Assembly (NCBI RefSeq): GCF_900108485.1
Contig: NZ_FNXF01000003.1
Location: 16,335-80,334 of the forward strand
Source of the DNA: Rheinheimera pacifica
GTDB taxonomy: Bacteria; Pseudomonadota; Gammaproteobacteria; Enterobacterales; Alteromonadaceae
Direction of reading: 5' to 3'
DNA: 64,000 bases
A program made the position numbers and the translations under genes. Shown here in pieces: positions 8,870-17,110 of the stretch (within the stretch, counting starts at the first letter, position 1; each line of letters opens with the position of its first letter). Under the pieces are notes generated by a model. That model was given only the letters and a program-made list of their open reading frames with translations. It did no database searches and was not told where the DNA came from.

Positions 8870-8893
8870 ACAAACCGCCCGAAGGCGGTTTGT
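8870..8893 (-). terminator. Terminator of fadR
   Basis: The perfect inverted repeat ACAAACCGCC-cgaa-GGCGGTTTGT lies just past the fadR stop. The minus-strand T-tract after it is short and interrupted (TATTT). Confidence 0.65.
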
Positions 8894-8903
8894 GTTTAGC
8901 TGT

Positions 8904-9620
8904 TTATTCGACCAGATCTTTGGGGATCTGCGGCCGTAGCTCCGACCAGACTAAGCCGCTTTCTTTACCGTATTTACGTACGGCAAATACCACTTCGTCG
9001 AACTTGCCGTTTTCGGCATAGAGTTTGATCTGATGATAATACTTACGCGCCAGCTCACGGGCTTTAGGGTGCGAAAAGTAAAAACGCGCAATCTTGTTAT
9101 ACAGGCCACGAAAACCGTTTAAAATCAGCACATAAATACGATTAGCTGAATACAGTGCCAGTTCGTGGTTTAAATTATAGTCAAATTCGGCAAACGCCTC
9201 GGCGGTATCTTCCAGCGCTTCGGCACTGGCAAACAGTTCTACTACCTGCTGGGCGTTGTTTTTGATTGCACCACGGATATAAATCGCACTGATATTAGTA
9301 CGGGCAGATAATAAATCATCTACCAGTTTTGGCATTTGGTCTTCGTCTAACCGGGCCAGCGTTTCGAGAATATTTAAGCCTGAGGTTTCCCAGTAATTAT
9401 TTACTTTTGTAGGCTTACCATGTTGAATAGTTAGCCAGCCGTCACGAGCTAAACGCTGTAATACTTCACGCAAAGTGGTACGGGTTACGCCTATCAGTTC
9501 AGACAATTCACGCTCTGCTGGTAATATAGAACCAGGGGCAAATTTTCCGTTCCAGATCGAGTCAACAATATACTCTTCAGCAAACCCGGCCGGGCTTTGT
9601 GCTTTAATCAGATTAGTCAT
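8904..9620 (-). CDS. fadR: Fatty acid metabolism regulator FadR
   Basis: From the ATG at 9618-9620 the product is 238 residues, and its start [19 protein letters not shown] aligns with E. coli FadR; a longer frame upstream lacks family support. The GntR winged helix spans residues of about 10-75, with a recognition helix ([19 protein letters not shown]) nearly identical to E. coli. The C-terminal FCD-like helical domain binds long-chain acyl-CoA, which releases DNA. In known relatives FadR represses beta-oxidation genes and activates fabA/fabB. A matching palindrome lies before fadI at 45677-45693, so a trans link within this window is likely. It is a single gene, divergent from dsbB. Confidence 0.95.
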   Translation of the reverse strand: MTNLIKAQSPAGFAEEYIVDSIWNGKFAPGSILPAERELSELIGVTRTTLREVLQRLARDGWLTIQHGKPTKVNNYWETSGLNILETLARLDEDQMPKLVDDLLSARTNISAIYIRGAIKNNAQQVVELFASAEALEDTAEAFAEFDYNLNHELALYSANRIYVLILNGFRGLYNKIARFYFSHPKARELARKYYHQIKLYAENGKFDEVVFAVRKYGKESGLVWSELRPQIPKDLVE

Positions 9621-9793
9621 GCGGATCTGTCCGTCTTTTTGTTCAGAAAAAAAGTTGACTGATTGTACCAGAGCGCCAACAGTTAACAAGCCACCCTTCT
9701 AAATTAGCCCGACACCGCAGCCGGATTGTGCATTACGCTTAAATACCGTAGATTAACCGCAGCTGAAGAAAACTCCCGTCAGAAGGATAAGAA

Positions 9794-10330
9794 ATGCTAC
9801 AAAAAATCAAACGTTTATCTATGCAGCGCTGGCCCTGGATGCTGCTGATATTATCCTGCCTGGGGTTATTGGCCAGCGCGCTGTATTTTCAGTACGGGCT
9901 AAACTTACAGCCTTGTATTAAATGTATTTATATCCGCAGTGCTTTTGTTGGTGTGCTAGTGGCCGCCATTATTGGTTTGCTGGCGCCTGCCAATGCCTTG
10001 TTCAGGCTACTGGCTCTGTTTGGCGTACTTGCATCTGCTGGTTTTGGCATTATGCAAGCCAACGAGCTGCTGCACATTGAGCAACTGCTGGCAGAAGGCG
10101 GCTTTTTCAGTTGTGCGCTGTTTGCTGAGTTTCCTACCTGGATGCCGTTGGATCAGTGGCTGCCTGCAGTGTTTGAACCCACCGGCAGTTGTGGTGACAC
10201 CAGCTGGCAGTTTTTAGATAAAAGTATGGCATTCTGGAGTGCGGTATCGCTTTGGGTTTATGCCGTAATAGCAGCAATACTGCTGCTAAGCCAGCCGGTA
10301 CGGATTAGCAACAACCCTTATCGCGATTAG
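9794..10330 (+). CDS. dsbB: Disulfide bond formation protein DsbB
   Basis: The 178-residue inner-membrane protein has four hydrophobic spans. Its periplasmic cysteine pairs are C41/C44 (PCIKC) in the first loop and C107/C133 in the second loop (FFSCALF ... PTGSCGD). DsbB reoxidises periplasmic DsbA and passes electrons to ubiquinone. Both disulfide pairs and the QPCIKC context are intact. An AGAAGGATAAG ribosome-binding site precedes the ATG. DsbA is not in the window. Confidence 0.93.
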   Translation: MLQKIKRLSMQRWPWMLLILSCLGLLASALYFQYGLNLQPCIKCIYIRSAFVGVLVAAIIGLLAPANALFRLLALFGVLASAGFGIMQANELLHIEQLLAEGGFFSCALFAEFPTWMPLDQWLPAVFEPTGSCGDTSWQFLDKSMAFWSAVSLWVYAVIAAILLLSQPVRISNNPYRD

Positions 10331-10342
10331 TAACCAGAGCAC

Positions 10343-10439
10343 GAACCGGTTTGCCCACGCCAACACGCCGTAGACCCCTCCCTGGGGGCTCGACTCAGGC
10401 ATCCATGCCTTCAACGGTTGGCTTAGGGCAAGCCGGTTC
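10343..10439. repeat. Folded intergenic repeat (REP/BIME-like) between dsbB and nemA
   Basis: Outer arms GAACCGGTTTGCCC (10343-10356) and GGGCAAGCCGGTTC (10426-10439) pair at 13 of 14 positions and continue inward with GCCAAC/GTTGGC. Inside are two smaller hairpins: CCCC-tccct-GGGG and GGCAT-cc-ATGCC. The whole forms a multi-branched cruciform. It sits between convergent genes and may terminate both. I did not see a second copy in this window. Confidence 0.75.
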
Positions 10440-10444
10440 TCGTC

Positions 10445-11497
10445 TTAGCTAAGCGCAGGATAATCGGTATAACCCTCAGCGCCGCTGGCATAAAACAGCT
10501 CTGGCTTAGGCGTATTTAATGGCGCATCTTTGGCAAAGCGCTGCACTAAATCCGGGTTAGCAATATAAGGTACACCAAAGGCTACCGCATCGGCCGTACC
10601 TGCTGCCAGGGCCGCGTTGGCAGAGGCTTTATCAAATTTCTCGTTGGCGATATACACACCACCAAATTGCTGTTTTAGTTGTGGCCCCAGGCTGTCATCG
10701 CCCTGCGCTTCGCGGGCACAAATAAAGGCGATACCGCGTTTGCCCAACTGCTGCGCTACATAACCGAAGGTATCGGCACGGTGTGAGTCACCCATAGTGT
10801 GTGCATCGGCACGTGGTGCTAAATGCATACCCACGCGGCCAGCGCCCCAAACTGAGATCACCGCATCAGTGACTTCCAGCATTAAACGGGCACGGTTTTC
10901 AATACTGCCGCCGTAGTTGTCGGTGCGTTTATTGGTGCTGTCCTGTAAAAACTGGTCCAGTAAATAGCCGTTGGCACCGTGAATTTCCACGCCGTCAAAA
11001 CCGGCTTTTTTCGCGTTTTCAGCCCCCAGGCGGTAGGCTTCAACAATACCGGCAATCTCGTTAGTTTCCAGTGCTCTTGGCGTAACATAAGCTTTTTTCG
11101 GCCGCATTAAACTGACATGACCTTCTGCAGCTATGGCGCTGGGGGCAACCGGCAACTGGCCGTCTAAATAATGCGGATCAGAGATACGGCCAACATGCCA
11201 TAACTGCAATACAATGCGGCCACCGGCGTTATGTACTGCAGCAGTAATTTTGCGCCAGCCGGCAACTTGCTCGTCTGACCAAATACCCGGCGTATCGGGG
11301 TAACCCACGCCCATTGGCGTAACAGAAGTGGCCTCGGTTAAAATAAGCCCGGCACTGGCACGCTGCACATAATATTCTGCCATCAGCTCATTTGGCACCC
11401 GGCCCTCACTGGCACGGCAGCGGGTTAATGGCGCCATAATAATGCGGTTGGGTAACTGTAAATCGCCTACTTTTATCGGGTCGAATAGTGTTGTCAT
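10445..11497 (-). CDS. nemA: Old yellow enzyme family alkene reductase (NemA-like)
   Basis: The 350-residue TIM-barrel flavoenzyme starts LFDPIKVGDLQLPNRIIMAPLTRCRA, as in NemA and related OYEs. The substrate-binding HGAN motif (VEIHGANGYLLDQFLQ) and the NYGGSIENRARL segment are present. It would use FMN and NADPH to reduce activated C=C bonds or nitro groups of electrophiles in the cytoplasm. It lies 47 bp downstream of an ArsR-family repressor on the same strand, probably as one operon. That parallels nemR-nemA of E. coli, but with an ArsR- rather than a TetR-type regulator. The true inducer is unknown. Confidence 0.9.
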   Translation of the reverse strand: MTTLFDPIKVGDLQLPNRIIMAPLTRCRASEGRVPNELMAEYYVQRASAGLILTEATSVTPMGVGYPDTPGIWSDEQVAGWRKITAAVHNAGGRIVLQLWHVGRISDPHYLDGQLPVAPSAIAAEGHVSLMRPKKAYVTPRALETNEIAGIVEAYRLGAENAKKAGFDGVEIHGANGYLLDQFLQDSTNKRTDNYGGSIENRARLMLEVTDAVISVWGAGRVGMHLAPRADAHTMGDSHRADTFGYVAQQLGKRGIAFICAREAQGDDSLGPQLKQQFGGVYIANEKFDKASANAALAAGTADAVAFGVPYIANPDLVQRFAKDAPLNTPKPELFYASGAEGYTDYPALS

Positions 11498-11544
11498 AAT
11501 ATAATCCTGTGTGGTTAAGCTGCTGTGTAATTACAGCTTGTTGC

Positions 11545-11859
11545 TTAGAGTTGACTGCTGATTTGTGCCAGAAACTGCTGGATCAGCACCTCATCCCGTT
11601 TAAAAAAATGCCACTGCCCTACTTTCTGGCTGCTAATAGCACCGGCCCGTTGCAAAGTAGCCAAATGGGCTGACACCGTGCTTTGTGACAAGCCGGTTTT
11701 ACGTTCAATTTTACCGGCGCATACGCCTAAGCTAAGCGGATGATCCTGATCAGCAAAATACTGCTCCGGCGTTTTTAGCCAGTGCAAAATATCGCGCCGC
11801 ACCGGATGCGCCACCGCCTTTATCAGGTCATCAATTTGTTTTGGGTTAAGTGCCGTCAT
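11545..11859 (-). CDS. ArsR-family transcriptional repressor upstream of nemA
   Basis: The 104-residue winged-helix protein contains IDDLIKAVAHPVRRDILHWLK and the recognition helix GLSQSTVSAHLATLQRAG, typical of ArsR/SmtB repressors. The classical metal-binding CxC in the recognition helix is absent. One Cys sits earlier (LGVCAGKIE), so a thiol or electrophile sensor is a reasonable inference. It is the first gene of the pair with the alkene reductase. A perfect inverted repeat lies directly upstream and is the probable autoregulatory operator. Confidence 0.87.
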   Translation of the reverse strand: MTALNPKQIDDLIKAVAHPVRRDILHWLKTPEQYFADQDHPLSLGVCAGKIERKTGLSQSTVSAHLATLQRAGAISSQKVGQWHFFKRDEVLIQQFLAQISSQL

Positions 11860-11876
11860 ACGCTCATCTTTAATTT

Positions 11877-11900
11877 ATATATCGCGATGCAACGATATAT
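11877..11900 (-). promoter_or_regulatory. Candidate ArsR operator
   Basis: The perfect inverted repeat ATATATCG-n8-CGATATAT lies about 18 bp before the arsR start codon, where a repressor would block transcription. Size and position fit an ArsR-type dimer site, but binding is inferred. Confidence 0.6.
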
Positions 11901-12009
11901 GTGGTTAGGGCAATGGCATTTCAAGGGCGGGTTTAAGTTAAATTAGGATTTGTGCAATTAGCTGGCCGCTAAGGCTAAAAGTCTCTGCTCCCTTTTCCAC
12001 CAGTTGCGT

Positions 12010-12330
12010 TTACTCGCCAGCCAATGTTTTAAGAGTGTAAATACAAGATTTATGAGAATTCATAATCCTGAAATTATTTTGCGCAGCCTCCACGAGCCAC
12101 TGCACTGCATTTTGCTTTGTTTCTTGCTTCCATACCCCACTAGAGCCATGCATTCCTTGTTTGATATAACACTCTCCAGAAGGCAGTACTTTTAAATCTC
12201 TGGTGCAATCTCCAACGCCCATTTCAGGATAAGGAAGATGAGTAAACGAAATCTCAAACGGTGGCTTAGTTTCTGCGATAAGTTTACTAATTGTGGCTTC
12301 TTCTGCACCTGAATTTATTACGATATTCAT
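12010..12330 (-). CDS. Hypothetical protein, family not recognised
   Basis: From the ATG at 12328-12330, preceded by GGGAAA at a proper distance, the product is 106 residues beginning MNIVINSGAEEATISKLI. A longer frame to 12354 lacks a better site. It has no signal peptide or membrane segment and looks like a small soluble alpha/beta protein. The base composition looks more AT-rich than the flanks. It is followed upstream on the same strand by another unknown gene, with 65 bp and a weak hairpin between them. I cannot assign a function. Confidence 0.55.
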   Translation of the reverse strand: MNIVINSGAEEATISKLIAETKPPFEISFTHLPYPEMGVGDCTRDLKVLPSGECYIKQGMHGSSGVWKQETKQNAVQWLVEAAQNNFRIMNSHKSCIYTLKTLAGE

Positions 12331-12395
12331 ATTTATATATTTCCCACGTCGCAAGAGAATATTAGGCCTGAGCTAATAACAGCTATAGCCGTTAA

Positions 12396-12692
12396 TTAGA
12401 ATCTGGACAGAAATTTACGCTGGATCTCAATACTTTTTGCAGGGTACGGGCGATAGTCTTCTGGGTTATTTGTGGTATATCTTTCATTATGCACCAATCG
12501 ATAGTAATAACTCATTGCGTCAAAATGTGACTCAGCAAAGAATACCAGTAGACAGAAACTGTCCGGGTCAATCAAAGATCGTGCGGCATCTCCCTCAGGA
12601 CCGAACGGAAGGCACGCAGGAAGATACTCACCCAAATTATTCTCATCTGGGCACATCCATACTTCAAGCAACAGTGTTGGTAGATTCCACAT
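12396..12692 (-). CDS. Hypothetical protein, family not recognised
   Basis: The 98-residue frame contains an acidic and aromatic-rich region (MCPDENNLGEYLPACLPFGP, then FFAESHFDAMSYYYRL). There is no signal peptide, and neither start (12692, or the Met at 12656) has a good ribosome-binding site. It pairs with the unknown gene at 12010 in a locally AT-rich patch between the nemA operon and the GNAT gene. The balanced amino-acid mix argues for a real gene, but function and family are unknown. No gene is seen in the 150 bp upstream. Confidence 0.5.
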   Translation of the reverse strand: MWNLPTLLLEVWMCPDENNLGEYLPACLPFGPEGDAARSLIDPDSFCLLVFFAESHFDAMSYYYRLVHNERYTTNNPEDYRPYPAKSIEIQRKFLSRF

Positions 12693-12844
12693 AATTTTTA
12701 GTGGCCTTTACATTTCTCGGAGGAAAGGCCCGCCTCAGTATAATTTGTGCTTATGACATCATGCCTTAATTACAGTACTTACAATACTTTACAGGTACAT
12801 CACATTGTCCCGCCAAAGCTCAACTATCACATACTGATATTTAC

Positions 12845-13306
12845 CTACCGCTTTTCCATTAAAAAGTTCGTTAGCACTACACCGCGCACTTCTTTTTGCT
12901 GCTGGCGCACCACTTCAAAGCCGTAATGCTGAAAAAATGGCTTAGCAGTAATGCTGACATCCGCGTAAAAGCGTTTTACGCCATAGCGTTTGCCGGTTTT
13001 CAACAGGTGTTTCATTAGTGCTTTGCCCACGCCCTTACCCTGATACGCCTGATGACAGAAGAAAAAGTCGATATAGCCGTCGGTTTGCACATCGGCAAAG
13101 CCGACAATTTCTTCGTTGTGTAGTGCGACAAAGGGCTCGCTTTGCGCCAGCCGCGCTGCCCAGACATTAGCGTCATAACGCTGTGGCGCCCAGGCTTCGC
13201 GCTGCTCAACGCTGTAATCACGCTGGTTAACGTTATGCACAGTGCTATAAAACAGCTCGCGCAGTAGCGGCTCTTCGCCGGGTTGGTAGGGTCGAATCTG
13301 GTACAT
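12845..13306 (-). CDS. GNAT-family N-acetyltransferase
   Basis: The 153-residue protein has the GNAT fold: MYQIRPYQPGEEPLLRELF at the start and the acetyl-CoA pyrophosphate loop QGKGVGKALMKHLL (motif A) near residue 95. FFQHYGFEVV near the end is motif B. It would transfer an acetyl group from acetyl-CoA to an unknown amine in the cytoplasm. An AGAGG site precedes the ATG. It lies after the ktrAB terminator and is probably transcribed alone. Confidence 0.85.
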   Translation of the reverse strand: MYQIRPYQPGEEPLLRELFYSTVHNVNQRDYSVEQREAWAPQRYDANVWAARLAQSEPFVALHNEEIVGFADVQTDGYIDFFFCHQAYQGKGVGKALMKHLLKTGKRYGVKRFYADVSITAKPFFQHYGFEVVRQQQKEVRGVVLTNFLMEKR

Positions 13307-13321
13307 TATTTAGCCTCTGAC

Positions 13322-13374
13322 AAAAACCGCCGGCAGCATAGCAGAGCAGCCTGCTGCAGCCTATGCCCCGGCGG
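13322..13374 (-). terminator. Terminator after ktrAB
   Basis: On the minus strand CCGCCGG...CCGGCGG, with inner GCATAG/CTATGC pairs, is followed by five T. It lies about 45 bases past the ktrB stop and before the GNAT start. Confidence 0.8.
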
Positions 13375-13419
13375 GATTTTGTCTTAGCCTTGCCGTGGTT
13401 TTAGCTTAGCCAGGCCCGC

Positions 13420-14787
13420 TTAACCGACCTGAATTTTAGTGTCGGCATAGCGGGTTTTACGCTGTTTGGGTGTAGCAAGAAAATACGCCAGCGTTAGCGG
13501 CCCGAGCCTTCCGGCAATCATCAGAAAGATAATGACACACTGGCCCGGCACACTGAGGTTGCCGGTCAGGCCTCTGGATAACCCTACGGTGCTAAGGGCT
13601 GATACCGCTTCAAAGGCAATATCAAGAAAAGGTGCTTTTTCCAGCGCGGTTAACACGAAAATAGCGAGAAACACCAATGCCATAGAAACAAATGTCAGCG
13701 CCAGTGCCTTCAGCACCTGTGCATTGGGTATAGTGCGCCGGAGCAAGGTCACATCATCACGCCGACGTAAAAAGGCATAGGTTGCCATAATTAAAATAAC
13801 AAAGGTGCCCAGTTTAATACCGCTGGCAGTACTGAGCGAGCCGCCGCCGATAAACATCAGCAGTAAGGTCAGCACGTTGCTGGCGTCTGTCATCTGGCTG
13901 TAATCCAGGGTGTTAAAACCGGCCGTACGCGGCGTTACCGCTTGAAACCAGGCTGCCAGTGCCTGATCTTTTACCGACAAATTAGCCAGCGTGGCCGGGT
14001 TATTTGCCTCTAATATCCACAGCAGCAAAAAGGCGATGACGTTAAGAATCAGTGTAGATAGCAAAACAATACGGGTATTAACACTGAGTAAACGCCAGCG
14101 CTGTTGTTTTTTTAGATCGATCAGCACAGTAAAGCCGATACCACCAATAATAAACAAGCTGCTGATAATCATAGTCACCGCAATATTACCGGCATAAGGC
14201 ATCAGGCTGTCGCTACTAAGGGCAAAGCCGGCATTATTAAAGGCTGATATAGTATAAAACACCGCATGCCAGCTTGCCGTCGCCAGGCCAAGCTCGCGAT
14301 ACCATGTCAGCGTTAGCAGCAAAATACCGGCCAGTTCAATAACCACAGAATACAGCAATACCGCCTTGGCAATTTGTCCCACCTGGGCCAGGCTGGTTTG
14401 GCTCATGGCTTCCTGGGCAATTTTTTGCTGTGTCAGGCCAATTTTTGCGCCCAGGCTAATTACCGCCACCACGGCAAATGTCATAAACCCTAACCCACCG
14501 GCCTGGATCAATGCCGCAATAACCAGTTGGCCAAATAGCGTAAAATGTGTACCGGTATCCACCACCACCAGGCCGGTTACCGTGACTGCCGATGTCGCAG
14601 TAAACAAGGCTTGTAGCAGGTTAAGCGGTGCCGTTGTTGCTGCGGGTAACAACAATAACAGCGCGCCAAGCACAATAAGACCGGCAAACCCCAGCGCCAG
14701 CACTGTGGGTGGGCTTAGGGCTAGCGTGCGCGACGATAAGGGCCTGCGGCGAATATAAGGCAGGTATTGTGGTAGCCAGTTTTTCAT
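13420..14787 (-). CDS. ktrB: Potassium uptake channel subunit KtrB (TrkH family)
   Basis: The 455-residue polytopic membrane protein has the repeated M1-P-M2 layout of TrkH/KtrB. Pore-loop-like segments include TATSAVTVTGLVVVDTGTHF, SAFNNAGFALSSDSL, VTPRTAGFNTLD and SALSTVGLSRGLTG, each with a selectivity-filter glycine. It would form the K+ (often Na+-dependent) translocating dimer in the inner membrane. Its ATG overlaps the ktrA stop (TGATG), so both are made together. The length fits KtrB better than TrkH (about 480). It belongs to the potassium supercluster. Confidence 0.88.
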   Translation of the reverse strand: MKNWLPQYLPYIRRRPLSSRTLALSPPTVLALGFAGLIVLGALLLLLPAATTAPLNLLQALFTATSAVTVTGLVVVDTGTHFTLFGQLVIAALIQAGGLGFMTFAVVAVISLGAKIGLTQQKIAQEAMSQTSLAQVGQIAKAVLLYSVVIELAGILLLTLTWYRELGLATASWHAVFYTISAFNNAGFALSSDSLMPYAGNIAVTMIISSLFIIGGIGFTVLIDLKKQQRWRLLSVNTRIVLLSTLILNVIAFLLLWILEANNPATLANLSVKDQALAAWFQAVTPRTAGFNTLDYSQMTDASNVLTLLLMFIGGGSLSTASGIKLGTFVILIMATYAFLRRRDDVTLLRRTIPNAQVLKALALTFVSMALVFLAIFVLTALEKAPFLDIAFEAVSALSTVGLSRGLTGNLSVPGQCVIIFLMIAGRLGPLTLAYFLATPKQRKTRYADTKIQVG

Positions 14788-15440
14788 CAGCTTAGCTTGG
14801 GTGCCAGTGATTTAAGGATCTCCAGGCTACCGGCCAGTATCAGGCTGTCATGGCGCTCTAACACAAAATCTGTTGCTACAGGTGATAGCAGTTTGTCGCG
14901 CCGCTTTACCAGCACCACTTTGACAAAAGCGGCGCCGTCGGCCAGTAACTCATCTATGCGATGCCCTTCAAGACGTGGGCTTACATCAATCTCAACCAGG
15001 TATTGGTTATTTCCCAGCGCCATATACTGACTTACCATCGGGTAGTTCAGTGCCTGCGCAACTTTAACGCCCATCTCCTCTTCCGGGTGAATAATCCGGC
15101 TTACGCCCAGTCGCGACAAAATCATATGATGTGCTTTAGAGGTGGCTTTTACCCAAATTTGGTTAACACCGATATTTTTCAGGTTCAGCACGCATAAAAT
15201 ACTGGCCTCAAGGTTTTCACCAATGGCCACCAGCACTGCATCACAACCGGCAATATCCAGCTCTTGCAGCGCCAGCTCATCAGTGGCATCGGCTATTACG
15301 GCATGGCTTAACTGATCTGCCAGACGGTTAATAAACTTACTATTGCTATCAATGCCAATCACCTGATGCCCCAGGCGCATCAGCTCAAGTGATGCGGCTG
15401 AGCCAAACCGGCCCAGCCCTATTACTGCAAATTGTGCCAT
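14787..15440 (-). CDS. ktrA: Potassium uptake regulatory subunit KtrA (RCK domain)
   Basis: The best start is the ATG at 15438-15440, giving MAQFAVIGLGRFGSAASLEL, the standard KtrA N-terminus with the Rossmann GxGxFG nucleotide-binding loop. The frame could extend 11 codons upstream, but no ribosome-binding site supports that. Residues 1-130 form the RCK_N domain and the rest the RCK_C domain. It forms an ATP/ADP-gated cytosolic ring on KtrB. It is the first gene of ktrAB and diverges from a second TrkH across a region with KdpE-like repeats. Confidence 0.9.
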   Translation of the reverse strand: MAQFAVIGLGRFGSAASLELMRLGHQVIGIDSNSKFINRLADQLSHAVIADATDELALQELDIAGCDAVLVAIGENLEASILCVLNLKNIGVNQIWVKATSKAHHMILSRLGVSRIIHPEEEMGVKVAQALNYPMVSQYMALGNNQYLVEIDVSPRLEGHRIDELLADGAAFVKVVLVKRRDKLLSPVATDFVLERHDSLILAGSLEILKSLAPKLS

Positions 15441-15512
15441 TTTAACTGTGCCACTATGAAAAATAGCCCGCATTAAAAACCCAAACCGGGCGGCTGTCTG
15501 CGGCTTGGTACC

Positions 15513-15553
15513 AATCTTTATAAAATCTTTATAATCAGCCGCCTAATCTTTAG
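15513..15553. promoter_or_regulatory. Direct repeats, candidate KdpE/OmpR-type operator
   Basis: AATCTTTATAA occurs twice in perfect tandem (15513-15523 and 15524-15534), and a partial copy AATCTTTAG starts at 15545, 21 bp on. Direct repeats with an 11-bp step are the usual binding pattern of OmpR/PhoB-type regulators. The site lies between divergent ktrAB and trkH, and AATCTTTAT recurs upstream of kdpF. Confidence 0.6.
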
Positions 15554-15624
15554 AAAAGCTTTACAGCATCAACCAGCCAAAATCGTTAGGCTTTACCTAC
15601 CAACCGGCCTGACCGCAGTACCTT

Positions 15625-17109
15625 ATGTCGACCTACTCCTACTCTTTTGCCGGTACCGACACCGGCAACAGGCATTTCTTCTACCGGGTAATTGGCTATT
15701 TGTTGCTTAGCCTGAGCGGCGCACAACTGCTCACCACCATTGTCAGCTTTAGCCTGGCCGACAAAGCTTTCTGGAGTTTTTTATTATCAGCCTGTATTAC
15801 GGCCGTTGCCGGTAGCATGCTGGTGATGCGATCAGGCGGCGTTGTGCAGCTAAAAAAGCGGTATTTGTTTTTGCTCACCACACTTTGCTGGCTAACGATT
15901 TGCGTATTTTCGGCGTTGCCGCTTTACCTGAGTATTCCCGGCCTAAGTATTACTGACGCCTGGTTTGAAACAGTATCGGCCATTACCACCACCGGCTCTA
16001 CCGTATTAAGCGGCCTGGATATCATGCCAAAAGGCGTATTATTCTGGCGCGCGCTGCTGCAATGGATTGGCGGCATCGGTATTATCGTGATGGCGATTGC
16101 TATTTTGCCGGCCCTGAAAATTGGCGGTATGAAGCTGTTTAAAACCGAAAGCTCCGACATTTCTGAAAAAATACTGCCACGCAGCAGCAGTTTGTCGGCT
16201 TATATTCTGCTGGTGTATTTAAGTATCAGCGTGGCAGCAGCACTTAGCTACGCTATTGGCGGTATGTCGTGGTTTGATGCCATTACTCACGCTATGACAT
16301 CAGCCGCCACCGGTGGTTTTGCTAATTATGATGCCTCGTTTGGCAACTTTAATGACAAGCCCTGGCTACTGTGGCTGGCCAGTTTATGGATGACAATGGC
16401 AGCGCTGCCCTTTGTGTTGTTTGTTGGTATGGCCAAAGGTGACAAATGGGCTTTGCTGCGCGATCCACAGGTAAAAGCATTTCTGACGGTAGTACTGGCC
16501 GTTACACTGATGCTAACCTTATACCAGATACAACATCACGACAGGCCCTGGCAGGATGCCCTGACCCACACCCTGTTTAACGTGGTGTCGGTGATCACCA
16601 CCTGCGGCTATGCCTCTGAGGATTATTCTGCCTGGGGCAGCATGGCAATAGTATTGTTTTTCTACCTGACGTTTAGTGGTGGCTGCTCTGGCTCAACCTC
16701 GGGCGGTTTAAAGATTTTCCGTACCCAGCTGGCCGGTTATTTATTGCTGAAACAATTAAATTTACTGATCCACCCCAATGCTATCTGGACGCAAAAATAT
16801 GGCAGCAAAAAAGTAGACGACGCACTGCTTGGCGCAGTATTGGCGTTTGCCTTTGTTTATTTTGCTACCATAGCCATATTGGCACTGGTGCTGTCGATGT
16901 TTAATCTGGATTTTGTTACCGCGCTTACCGGTGCCGCTACGGCTGTTAGTAACGTGGGCCCTGGGTTGGGTGATATTATCGGCCCGGCTGGTAATTTTGC
17001 CAGTTTACCCGATGGTGCAAAATGGAGTTTAACCCTGGGAATGTTACTGGGGCGGCTGGAAATTTTAACTATGTTACTGTTATTTACGCCTATGTATTGG
17101 CGCTACTGA
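15625..17109 (+). CDS. trkH: Trk-type potassium uptake protein TrkH
   Basis: At 494 residues it matches TrkH of E. coli (483). It shows the four pore-loop regions: ETVSAITTTGSTVLSGLD, HAMTSAATGGFANYDASFG, NVVSVITTCGYASEDYSAW and GAATAVSNVGPGLGD. IGGIGIIVMAIAILPAL and the C-terminal GRLEILTMLLLFTPMYW are TrkH landmarks. It would move K+ across the inner membrane with a TrkA-type subunit, but no trkA follows it; a KdpD-like kinase starts 1 bp after its stop instead. KtrA from the divergent operon, or a trkA elsewhere, may serve it. Confidence 0.9.
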   Translation: MSTYSYSFAGTDTGNRHFFYRVIGYLLLSLSGAQLLTTIVSFSLADKAFWSFLLSACITAVAGSMLVMRSGGVVQLKKRYLFLLTTLCWLTICVFSALPLYLSIPGLSITDAWFETVSAITTTGSTVLSGLDIMPKGVLFWRALLQWIGGIGIIVMAIAILPALKIGGMKLFKTESSDISEKILPRSSSLSAYILLVYLSISVAAALSYAIGGMSWFDAITHAMTSAATGGFANYDASFGNFNDKPWLLWLASLWMTMAALPFVLFVGMAKGDKWALLRDPQVKAFLTVVLAVTLMLTLYQIQHHDRPWQDALTHTLFNVVSVITTCGYASEDYSAWGSMAIVLFFYLTFSGGCSGSTSGGLKIFRTQLAGYLLLKQLNLLIHPNAIWTQKYGSKKVDDALLGAVLAFAFVYFATIAILALVLSMFNLDFVTALTGAATAVSNVGPGLGDIIGPAGNFASLPDGAKWSLTLGMLLGRLEILTMLLLFTPMYWRY

Positions 17110-17110
17110 G

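Noticed and set aside
9621..9689. Longer N-terminus for FadR starting at 9689
   Set aside because: The E. coli FadR alignment begins at MTNLIKAQ (9620); the extra residues would cover the divergent promoter region.
11940..12720. Integron gene cassettes carrying the two unknown small genes
   Set aside because: A weak hairpin lies between the genes (about 12365-12390), but no matching GTTRRRY/RYYYAAC core sites or integrase were found.
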